Below are positions 1 through 7,246 of a stretch of DNA of 29,076 bases, piece by piece (position 1 is the stretch's first letter; the number at the start of each line of letters is the position of its first letter). The notes under the pieces were generated by a model that saw only the letters and a program-made list of their open reading frames with translations, was not told the origin of the DNA and made no database searches. Source of the stretch: Nemertoderma westbladi (Eukaryota > Xenacoelomorpha > Nemertodermatida > Nemertodermatidae); the NCBI GenBank assembly GCA_032718475.1, contig JAUCBJ010003973.1, positions 64,001 through 93,076 of the forward strand, written 5' to 3'. The position numbers and the translations under genes were made by a program.

Positions 1-1116
1 ATCCAAGTAATAGAGTCAATTAACATCAATGCCAGGCGGCCAACCAACATCGAGGTCGAGCAATACAAATTCCTGGACAACATTGACTTCTCAATCCCAG
101 ACGTGGACGTTAGGAAGGTATCCATCATAGTAGGCATGGACTGCCCAACGGCCCACGAGAGAATGCAGACGGTCTTCGGCGAAGATAAGCAGAGCGACCC
201 GGTGGCCATACTAACGCCATTCGGGTGGACGCTGACAGGCCCAATTAAGAGTAATATACCATTCCATGTGTCCGAGAGTTCAGGATGCATGGTGCCAGGA
301 ACTGACGAGATAGAGGAGAGGCCAGAGATGGGCAATAGTGGTAGACAGCTAGAAGTAGAAGCAACACCAAGAGAGTGGGCGGAGGAGAATGGTATGGATG
401 CAGAAGATCTAGAGACGATGGGTTGGAATAAGGGTCCCAGCAAGTATCGGTATGGAGATGGGGAGCAGCGGACGGTGGAGTGTCGGGAGGACAAACCGGA
501 GAAGTGCCCGGTGGAGTGTCCAGAGGAGCGCCCGGAAGAGACGCCGGTCCGGTTGAGAGGCATACCGACAAGGGGGAAGCCGAGTAAGAATACAAGATGG
601 AAAGGGAAAGGATGTGAGACGATCAGACCAGGGGCAGAGAAACCCATGAATAAACATATGGTGGACAAAGGAGGCGGGAGAGTAGGAGGCGTGCTGCGTA
701 CGCACGCGGAACTGACAGAGTGCGAGGGGGCATTACATGGGCAGACGTCGTGTACACCGAAGGACGAACGGGGGTCGTTGAAGCCTTTAATGCCAGCACA
801 CATATTAAGGGGGAGGCCAGCAGAGGTGGCATCTAAGATTAAGGAGAAGAACAGGGGCGGCATTATACCGCCGGGTGACACGTTGAAGGGTGGCACTTTG
901 CCGCCAAGGGACGACCACGAGATCAGAAACATAAATAGGAGACAGCATTTGCCAAAACAGGAGAAAAGACCACCTATCGAATTGACAAGGAGAGTGGAGC
1001 GAAGAATTAGAGAACCTATAGGGGGGCAGTGGGAGAGTTGCCTGCTGGAGGAATCACCCCTTGGGTCGCTAAGTTGTCCAACAGGTTGGACTGGGATGGA
1101 AGAGTTAGATCCGTAA
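1..1116 (+). CDS. BEL/Pao-type protease-associated (DUF1758/peptidase A16) polyprotein, C-terminal part
   Basis: The frame is open from base 1, so the N-terminus, including the catalytic Asp, is outside the window. The first ~85 codons are the C-terminal half of a DUF1758 domain, with the typical text of an IVGMDCP stretch followed by TPFGWTLTGP. It aligns almost residue for residue with the - strand ORF at 23734-25134. After the domain comes a ~250-residue hydrophilic tail rich in Glu, Pro, Arg and Gly, with short CPVECPEE-like repeats around codons 155-180. Compared with the - strand copy, this tail carries a longer hydrophilic stretch where the other copy encodes a hydrophobic segment, and the last ~40 codons run in a different frame relative to shared DNA. 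The ORF ends in TAA. No RT follows. The family normally processes Gag-Pol; here the coding span simply stops after the protease. Confidence 0.75.
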   Translation: MQVIESININARRPTNIEVEQYKFLDNIDFSIPDVDVRKVSIIVGMDCPTAHERMQTVFGEDKQSDPVAILTPFGWTLTGPIKSNIPFHVSESSGCMVPGTDEIEERPEMGNSGRQLEVEATPREWAEENGMDAEDLETMGWNKGPSKYRYGDGEQRTVECREDKPEKCPVECPEERPEETPVRLRGIPTRGKPSKNTRWKGKGCETIRPGAEKPMNKHMVDKGGGRVGGVLRTHAELTECEGALHGQTSCTPKDERGSLKPLMPAHILRGRPAEVASKIKEKNRGGIIPPGDTLKGGTLPPRDDHEIRNINRRQHLPKQEKRPPIELTRRVERRIREPIGGQWESCLLEESPLGSLSCPTGWTGMEELDP

Positions 1117-1244
1117 AAGGTGCGGGCAGAGGTGTTACCTGTCTTCTAGAAGGGGCACCTTGAAGCGGAGTTAGAGTGAAGTTTAGTCGTCCAAATTTTG
1201 GACTGAGGGGGGTGGGATTGAGGGCGAGACGCCCTTCCCACACA

Positions 1245-2000
1245 AATAAAAATAAAAATAAAATAAAAATAATAGTACATAGTAGGCAGAAATTAGCTAA
1301 GAGGTACGTAGTACCTAGTTAGTTAGTTAATAGGTACGTAGTACCTAGTTAGAGTTAGTTAGTTAATAGGTACGTAGTACCTAGTTAGAGTTAGTAGGTA
1401 CCTAGTACCAATAGTTAGAGTTAGAGTTAGAGGGTACGTAATGCCTAGTTAGAGTTAGAGCTAGAGAGTAGGTAGTACCGATAGAGTTAGAGTTAGTAGG
1501 TACGTAGTACCAATAGTTAGAGTTAGAGTTAGAGGGTACGTAATGCCTAGTTAGAGTTAGAGCTAGAGAGTAGGTAGTACCGATAGAGTCAGAGTTAGTA
1601 GGTACGTAGTACCAATAGTTAGTTAGAGTTAGAGGGTACGTAGTACCGATAGAGTTAGAGTTAGTAGGTACCTAGTACCAATAGTTAGAGTTAGAGTTAG
1701 AGGGTACGTAATGCCTAGTTAGAGTTAGAGCTAGAGAGTAGGTAGTACCGATAGAGTTAGAGTTAGTAGGTACGTAGTACCAATAGTTAGTTAGAGTTGG
1801 AGGGTACGTAGTACCGATAGTTAGAGAGTTAGTAGGTACGTAGTACCTAGTTAGAGTTAGAGTTAGAGGGTACGTAATGCCTAGTTAGAGTTAGAGTTGG
1901 AGGGTAGGTAGTACCGATAGAGTTAGAGTTAGTAGGTACGTAGTACCTAGTTAGAGTTAGAGTTAGAGGGTACGTAGTACCACTAGTTAGAGAGAGAGAG
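1245..2000 (+). repeat. Tandem array of hairpin-bearing units (gttagag / ggtacgtagtacc)
   Basis: Built from GTTAGAG-type hexamer-like repeats interspersed with the 13-mer GGTACGTAGTACC, which can fold as a GGTAC/GTACC stem with a 3-nt loop. Variants are GGTACCTAGTACC and GGGTACGTAATGCC. Higher-order units of roughly 100-115 bp recur several times between 1400 and 1980. The array starts just after an A-rich stretch (1243-1275) downstream of the protease ORF. An array in the same place of the inverted copy (22940-23530) has a different unit but keeps a one-base variant of the same hairpin core. Confidence 0.85.
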
Positions 2001-2497
2001 TAAGAGGCAAAAGGGGGTAAAAATAGGATATAGATATTAGTTAGGAGTAAGTAGAGTTAGTAGCGAGAGGGGGGCATATGAGTGCAGCTGGATAAATCGT
2101 GTGGCCACACGACGCATACTGCTGTACTGCATAGGCCCACTGAGTAGGCCAGAATATGGATCAGAGAGAGAATAGAATAAATCCATAGGCAGTAGTAAGT
2201 ACTAGGACAGTAGAATCAAAGCAAAATAAATAAATAAATAGAATAGGGCTAAAAAATCGAAAATAGTGGTAACACAAAGAAAGTCGTTCTAGAACATAAT
2301 AAAAGTAACGGACGGAAATTGTAAATTAGGCTGATTTACTAGCTCCGAAATTAATTAGGTTAAATTAAGCTTGAAAGGCGCAGTTAAGTAGAAAAGTAGG
2401 CCATTATCGAACTGTAGGAAACATCTCAATACATCACTCATCTGTATTGCGCCTTGGTAAGGCACCACCCTACAGGTGAGCGAGTGTAGTGTTCGGA
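2001..2497 (+). other. Leader of exonuclease ORF; palindrome and splice-like signals
   Basis: No gene seen. It contains a perfect 16-bp palindrome, TCGTGTGGCCACACGA, at 2097-2112. Immediately before the ORF, bases around 2466-2475 read as a pyrimidine-containing stretch ending CAG, a candidate 3' splice site, followed at 2476 by GTGAGC, which also resembles a 5' splice site. Because the exonuclease ORF lies ~1.4 kb downstream of the protease ORF, splicing or an internal promoter is needed to express it. Confidence 0.4.
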
Positions 2498-5032
2498 ATG
2501 GCGAGTAAGCTGATCAGGAAGAGAAAGGCGGAGTCGGGAGGAAAAGAAATATTGGTGGATTTCACCGAAAGACACCCGGAGGAGAAGACGAGAGGATACT
2601 ACGAGAGGTTGGAAAGGGGTCACGCGGCACGAGCGCTGCAGGATCACTTCCGGGAGGCGCACGAACAGCGGTTGGTCGGGACCTACGGGACGCTGTCGCT
2701 GGACAACGCGATCTTCCAACACTTCCACTACGTGGTGAAAGGAGACGAGGCGAAGTTCGGGATTCCGAAGTATCCGAGGGAGTCGCCAAGGAAGGACTGG
2801 AAAAGATTCATAGAGTCCGTCAACAGAGGAGGATATATGATCCTAGATGACGAGGGAACCGTGGAAGACGAAGCGGGTTCGAGACGAGGAACGGCAGGGT
2901 CGGCCAGGACCATACTCTTGCATTTGGCAGCGCCAAATGGGGACATCTTCTTATTCGACCTAGGGACGTATGGGAAGAAGGACGGGCCGAAATTAGATCG
3001 ACTACCGAAAGCGGTACAGGTCTTAGCAAGAGAGAAGTCGACGACGAAAGTGGGATCGGCGATCCGCGAGGACGCGGAGAGGATCATCGGTCCGGACGCC
3101 ACCAACCTCCTGGATATGCAGAAAGTCTTTATGGCTATGACGGCACCGGATGGATTGGGGGTGGTCGAGAACTCAGGCCAATGCGGGGCGGTGGCGATGG
3201 GCCAATTATTGGGGCTCGTATGCCACAAACCAATGGATTGGGGGAAGTTTAGGGAAGAATACGGAGCAGAACTAGCGAACTCGCTGAAGTGGGGAGCGAG
3301 ACCGGGAAAGCAGGAGGTATATCAGTTTCGCAGAGGAGCGATAAAGGTATATCAGAAGCGATATATCCTGCAGGAGGACTGGATGATGATAAGTTTACTT
3401 AACTTATTCATGACCGTAGTTATCGAAAGAGAACCAGGGGCATTTCTGTTATCGGGATCACCCCTAAGCTACAGGAGAGCCTTTAAAGTGGCCTTTGACG
3501 GTCTGGTAGACCACCCGGGGCTGAAGGGCGAGTCGGTGTACTACAACAGCCGACATCTGGTAGACGGGGAGACAGACACACCGTATCAGAGATGGGAGCA
3601 GCTAGAGATGGATAGACGGGAAGCAAAGCGACTGGAAGAAGTCGCTAGACGGGAGAGGATAGAAGCAGAGGAGAGGGAAGAGGAGGCCAGGGCACAGAGC
3701 TACGGCTTCGAGGAACAGGCGGGTCTGGACGAGCTTCATTGGACTTCGTCAGGGAGTTCGGGGGAGTCTCTAGGGAGAGAATTGGGATGGACGGTGGGAT
3801 CGCCGAAACAGTCGACGTCGGGGTTGCACGCGGTGCCCATACCAGCGGGCGCCGAGGGCGACCAACCGCCAAGGAAGTTAAGGGAGCTAGAGGGATGGAG
3901 AGTTACGGGCGAGAGCCAAGGCGGGAAGGGACATAGTGGATCCACCGAGATACCGGGATTGGAGACACTACCGGAAGAGGAGGACGACGACGACGAGTTC
4001 GGAGAGATACCGCCCATCGAGAGGATAGGCCACTCGGACACGGACTGGGTTGGCGGGAGGGTGGTGACGGCCAGTGGGGCGAGGGCCTTCTGGAACAGAT
4101 CCGGCAAGCGGACCTGGGTGCACGAGGGGCCGGCGATGGATTTCGCGGGGAGCACCATCAGGTTGGGCGAGCAACCGGGGACGGCACCACGGATAGTATT
4201 CGGGGAGACGATGCCCGAGAGGGGCGGAGAGATCGACGTAAACAGGGAGAGCAACGTGGAGAAGTTTGCCTACCAGCGACTCCATAGACCGCGGAGATCG
4301 CTTGGGACGAAGGACGAGGTGGGACGCGAGACATTGGTACTCGGCTGCGACTACTGTGGGAGACAGACCCATCGGGAAAGCAGCTGCCTATACCGGTTCC
4401 AACGGGGAACCTTTTGTCTCTATTGTAGAGAACCGAGTCACAGGATGGGGGCGTGTCCACGGTTGCATAACCGATGTCCAAAGTGCCACTTTCGGGGACA
4501 CTACGGACGCGAGTGCGACTGGATGAGCGACGAGGAGAAGTTCACGAGGTTCGAGGAGTGGGCCGACGTCGGGGCCATGACGCGCCAGCGCATGAAGGCC
4601 CAAGAGTTCAAGTGGGGTTTCTTCCTCATAAACCAGGAGACCCACATGGAAATCATAAAGCGAAGGTTACCGTTTACCTATCAAGAGGTAGCTACGGCGG
4701 CATCGTTCGCCGGAGTTATGAACACGCAACGGTACCTGGACAGGTGGACACCAGAGAACCGGAGGGAGTTTAGGGATTTCTTGGCGGAACACGTGCCAAA
4801 GGCAATGAAGATGATTCTATGGGACGCCACACGAGGGAAACAACCAGGCCATTCTGAGGGGCCACCGGCGAAGCGGTATCGGGCTTTAATAACACCAGCG
4901 CCCAAGGAGCCGACGACCGGGATCAGCAAGGAAGTGGCAGCAAAGGTCCGGAAACAGAAAGCGGACGATGCCAGAGGAGCAGTGATAACCAAGAAACGGG
5001 CCAGGGAAGAGGACGTGAGGAGGAACAGATAG
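2498..5032 (+). CDS. Predicted DEDD 3'-5' exonuclease-like protein with triple CCHC zinc knuckle
   Basis: 844 codons from ATG 2498; the open frame extends upstream only to a GTG at 2489. Residues ~105-305 follow the order of the DNA_pol_A_exo1/RNase D-like fold. Exo I is D117-x-E119 in MILDDEGTV, then an LLHLAAP strand and IFLFDLG. Exo II is KVGSAIREDAERI with D192, then LLDMQ with D206. Next come W265-x-x-RP and a final QKRYILQED helix with Y289 and E293/D294, where RNase D relatives have a YA-x2-D motif. Next is a charged linker with an EEEDDDDEFGE run, then three knuckles at 617-673 (CDYC, CLYC...H...C, CPKC...GH...C) and a basic, possibly nuclear-localising tail. The family degrades RNA or DNA 3' ends with two metals; substrate and role here are unknown. 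The exonuclease reading is mine, from motif order. Confidence 0.72.
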   Translation: MASKLIRKRKAESGGKEILVDFTERHPEEKTRGYYERLERGHAARALQDHFREAHEQRLVGTYGTLSLDNAIFQHFHYVVKGDEAKFGIPKYPRESPRKDWKRFIESVNRGGYMILDDEGTVEDEAGSRRGTAGSARTILLHLAAPNGDIFLFDLGTYGKKDGPKLDRLPKAVQVLAREKSTTKVGSAIREDAERIIGPDATNLLDMQKVFMAMTAPDGLGVVENSGQCGAVAMGQLLGLVCHKPMDWGKFREEYGAELANSLKWGARPGKQEVYQFRRGAIKVYQKRYILQEDWMMISLLNLFMTVVIEREPGAFLLSGSPLSYRRAFKVAFDGLVDHPGLKGESVYYNSRHLVDGETDTPYQRWEQLEMDRREAKRLEEVARRERIEAEEREEEARAQSYGFEEQAGLDELHWTSSGSSGESLGRELGWTVGSPKQSTSGLHAVPIPAGAEGDQPPRKLRELEGWRVTGESQGGKGHSGSTEIPGLETLPEEEDDDDEFGEIPPIERIGHSDTDWVGGRVVTASGARAFWNRSGKRTWVHEGPAMDFAGSTIRLGEQPGTAPRIVFGETMPERGGEIDVNRESNVEKFAYQRLHRPRRSLGTKDEVGRETLVLGCDYCGRQTHRESSCLYRFQRGTFCLYCREPSHRMGACPRLHNRCPKCHFRGHYGRECDWMSDEEKFTRFEEWADVGAMTRQRMKAQEFKWGFFLINQETHMEIIKRRLPFTYQEVATAASFAGVMNTQRYLDRWTPENRREFRDFLAEHVPKAMKMILWDATRGKQPGHSEGPPAKRYRALITPAPKEPTTGISKEVAAKVRKQKADDARGAVITKKRAREEDVRRNR

Positions 5033-5579
5033 AGTTCCCGGAGACGAGGGAATGAGACTGAGACTGGGAAGTGGTGCGCCTGGAAGGCGCCGCATGTAAC
5101 GTACGAACTATTAAGTATAAATTTAATTAATGCAAATAACCCATATAAGTGCAATTTGTATGTACGTACGTAGTGATTAGCAGTAAATACATACGTTTGG
5201 AGTAAGTACTATAGTCGTACAACCTTTCTCAATTAGCTACTGGGACTGGGGGACAATTGACTATGGCACTATGGACGAGACGCCAGACAATTTCACACTT
5301 CTTGAGTGCGACGGCACGAGAGGGGGGGGAGATTCGTCAGAAGGAAAGAGACAGTCAAAGTGGGGTTGAGAATCGGAATAAGAGTGCGAAGTGCGGAGAG
5401 AGTGCGAACGCAATTCTAGTGTGGGGGGGGGGAGAATAAGAGGCTGAGTGAGGGACGGGGAGGTCCGGGGGTATGAGAGAGTTAGAGTGAGAGTGAAGGC
5501 GGGGTAGGGCGAAAGTGTTGGGGAAACAAAAGTCGTGTGAAGAGGTGAGCGCGATCGGCCCGACATGAGACGCCAGGCA
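5033..5579 (+). other. 3' untranslated stretch, G-rich
   Basis: No gene seen. The first half is AT-rich and ends the transcription unit of the exonuclease ORF. From 5320 to 5540 it is strongly purine-rich, with a G10 run at 5423-5432 and GAGAGAGTTAGAGTGAGAG-like text. The complementary pyrimidine-rich text occurs in the inverted copy at about 22390-22480, so this belongs to the element. Confidence 0.5.
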
Positions 5580-5683
5580 CACAGGGTAGCGTTATCATAC
5601 CCATAGGGGGCGGCCTGGAAAGCCAGCTCCAAGAGAAAAGAATTCCACCCCACACCCGATACTAGATCGGGATCCAGCGGGAT
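5580..5683 (+). repeat. Conserved ~100-bp element tail with terminal hairpin
   Basis: Matches the reverse complement of 22187-22285 with only scattered substitutions, then homology ends abruptly after CCAGCGG(G/A)ATT. It ends with a hairpin whose CCCGAT/ATCGGG arms (5655-5671) are identical in both copies while the 5-nt loop differs (ACTAG here, ATTAG there). This is much better conserved than the surrounding non-coding DNA, suggesting a structural or cis-acting role such as packaging, 3' end formation or priming. Confidence 0.75.
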
Positions 5684-5704
5684 TGTAGCGCACTTTTTTG
5701 GTTG

Positions 5705-5742
5705 ATGCTATCTTCTTACCGGGAAGATAGCATGGGGGGGAG
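5705..5742 (+). promoter_or_regulatory. 11-bp perfect hairpin followed by purine tract (candidate PPT)
   Basis: Arms ATGCTATCTTC (5705-5715) and GAAGATAGCAT (5723-5733) are exact reverse complements with a 7-nt loop. A GGGGGGGAG tract follows directly, and then TGTTAGC. A purine tract immediately before a TG dinucleotide is the usual arrangement at the start of a 3' LTR, where it primes plus-strand synthesis. Confidence 0.5.
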
Positions 5743-6140
5743 TGTTAGCTTATTCAATCCCGCCAACACCCCATAAAGTTGTAAGCCGATAAGCAATATT
5801 GGGAGCCGCGAGATTGGGCAATTAACCAACTCGCGCCATCCCAATAAGAGTGGGAAGGAAGCACACAATAGAGGGTCAGGGGCCAAACCCCTAACCCAGA
5901 GAGAACACAGTGGAGTGAACGGGAATACTCCACGGGGCGCCAACAAGGGTATCAACCAATCAGAGGGGGGAATGGCATCGATTGAGTAGCAATTAGGCCA
6001 ACCGTGCAGTATAGCCACTTGGCAGTAATATTACCTATTCAGTTATCACAGTGCAGCAGTGCTAGCGTAGGGTACAGCCAATTAGTTTAGTTAGGGGATC
6101 ACGGGACTTTAGTTACCGTATCCCGCCTTGTACACATTTA
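5743..6140 (+). repeat. Putative LTR or LTR fragment (right end uncertain)
   Basis: Starts with TGTTAGC right after the purine tract. It is non-coding and includes an A/T-rich TATATCC-type stretch near 6140-6160. No second copy was found in the window, because the 5' end of copy A is outside it. The right end is a guess; TACA at about 6140 is one candidate. Without a partner LTR or target duplication this stays tentative. Confidence 0.3.
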
Positions 6141-6198
6141 CAATATATCCATATCTTATAACCTCCTATTATACACCGAACTTCAGAACTCAGTCACT

Positions 6199-6513
6199 TT
6201 ATTTCATCCTTATACACGGCGGGGACGCGTGGACTAAATTACCACAACCGGATAAATCGGGATCCCCCTTGGATCCCGTCACAAACGCATTGTATTCCGC
6301 GCGTAATTCCTCCGTTCTTTTGTTGTATGCGTCCAACCGCTGTCGCGTAACATTCGGGTCCGCCTTGGATTTAGCGAGCTTGGCCGTACTCCTAGCCATA
6401 CTCTCCACTCCAAACACACTAAAGTTTTTAGGTCCATAACGATTGAATGGCGCCTGGTGCTCCTGTTCTTGCGTAAACCCTTGACGTAACTCTTTATACA
6501 TCTTCTCCGCCAT
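6199..6513 (-). CDS. Small protein of unknown function, possibly the first coding exon of a gene
   Basis: 104 codons from a true ATG (MAEKMYKEL...) to TAA. The product is charged and mainly helical in appearance, with many Lys/Glu/Arg residues, the patch RYGPKNFSVFG, and a probable coiled-coil stretch around residues 45-75. I do not recognise a family. Upstream on the same strand are a good 5' splice site (AG|GTGAGTA, intron starting at 6751) and a good 3' splice site (CTTCATCTAG, intron ending near 6554). These would put the ATG in the second exon, after a ~198-nt intron. GTAATT near 6235 could be another donor, in which case the last ~15 residues, which read less like the rest, would be intron. 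Codon use is mixed and unlike the G-rich element ORF to its left. It could be a host gene or a piece of a mobile element. Confidence 0.5.
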   Translation of the reverse strand: MAEKMYKELRQGFTQEQEHQAPFNRYGPKNFSVFGVESMARSTAKLAKSKADPNVTRQRLDAYNKRTEELRAEYNAFVTGSKGDPDLSGCGNLVHASPPCIRMK

Positions 6514-6553
6514 TGTATACGAATATATGCGGTTACATATCGTTACGTTTCTA

Positions 6554-6751
6554 CTAGATGAAGCACAAAATAGAGGTTAGATGTGAGGTGACTTAGAGTT
6601 TGTCGGCTTTTGGCTCAACTCTGCTCTAAACCCCAACCCATTTTGCCTAATGATTTCGGGTTCGCGTGATTTCGCACTGGCTCCTAATCCAAAAAATGTG
6701 CCGATAAAAAACGAATTCCGGGTAAACTAGCCGCGAGTCTAAAATACTCAC
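6554..6751 (-). other. Candidate 5' UTR intron of the small gene
   Basis: Read on the - strand, AAAG|GTGAGTATTT marks the donor. TCTAAC is a possible branch site, and TTTTGTGCTTCATCTAG the polypyrimidine tract and acceptor. Length is ~198 nt. This is predicted from consensus only. Confidence 0.4.
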
Positions 6752-7246
6752 CTTTTAATTTCCCAAACTACGTTTCCCAAGAAAATAATGCAGTCGAGAA
6801 TTAATTGGTCAAAATAATAGTAGACACGACTACGTAGAACAAGACCGATTTTCTTTTTCCAAAAAAAATTTATCGGTAGGCTCGCAAGCCTTCCATCCGC
6901 TCTTGTCCTCCCCAATTTTAATTTTATCTAGCTGTATTCTAGAATTTGCTTTCACTGGAGAATCGTTTTTCTTAAATTTAAATCCAAATAAATGGATTTG
7001 TCTAATAAATTTTGAAAAATTGTCTCACTTGTGGGTTCCAAGTGGAATTCCATTCCTACTGTACACACAATCCCGCTCCTATGTGATACATAAGGGTACT
7101 ACCCTCCATGTTCACGTATAAAGACAATGGAATTCCACCGCTGTCTCTATCTACAGTGAAGAGGATTACAAATGCACGTACAGTAATACAAATACAAATA
7201 ACTAAAATACAGTAGGTCTATGTGGCGGCCAACAAAGGTCCCACAT
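6752..7246 (-). other. Non-coding region downstream of the BEL ORF (probable 3' UTR/LTR)
   Basis: No gene supported. AT-rich. It lies 3' of the integrase/DUF5641 stop and should hold the polypurine tract and 3' LTR of the BEL element. On the - strand a GGGGAGGA purine tract lies near 6905-6915. It includes one copy of the 20-bp palindromic word at 6875-6894. I could not match any LTR here to the far side of the element by eye. Confidence 0.4.
6875..6894. repeat. 20-bp palindromic word, non-coding copy
   Basis: GGTAGGCTCGCAAGCCTTCC, identical to the copies inside ORF2 at 11511 and 11667. AGGCT/AGCCT arms flank a 4-nt CGCA centre. This copy is outside any reading frame, downstream of the BEL polyprotein. 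Confidence 0.85.

Larger units (their letters stand above)
1..5742 (+). mobile_element. RT-less BEL-like gag-pro-exonuclease retroelement, copy A (5' part outside window)
   Basis: Composite unit read from the protease ORF (1-1116), a hairpin tandem array (1245-2000), the exonuclease/zinc-knuckle ORF (2498-5032), a conserved tail (5580-5683), a hairpin and a purine tract ending at 5742. An inverted second copy at 22187-28011 has the same order: protease ORF, array, exonuclease remnant, conserved tail. That shared order is the main reason for treating the parts as one element. No reverse transcriptase, RNase H or integrase motif is seen between the protease and the 3' end. The left end lies outside the window. 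The two copies match best in the DUF1758 region, just after the protease ORF (1151-1250 against 23745-23840 inverted), and in the tail. Confidence 0.7.

Noticed and set aside
1245-2000. Telomere-like TTAGAG repeats
   Set aside because: Irregular units mixed with GGTAC hairpins, internal to an element and followed by coding sequence; not a canonical telomeric array.
3160-3200. NSGQCGAVAMG in the exonuclease ORF resembling a papain-type GQCG active site
   Set aside because: No matching His/Asn context, and the segment fits the helix between Exo II and Exo III of the exonuclease fold; the copy B duplicate has GHCEAV, so the motif is not kept.
6128-6439. + strand ORF of 103 codons
   Set aside because: Antisense to the better supported - strand ORF 6199-6513 and begins in the putative LTR; composition looks like a shadow frame.
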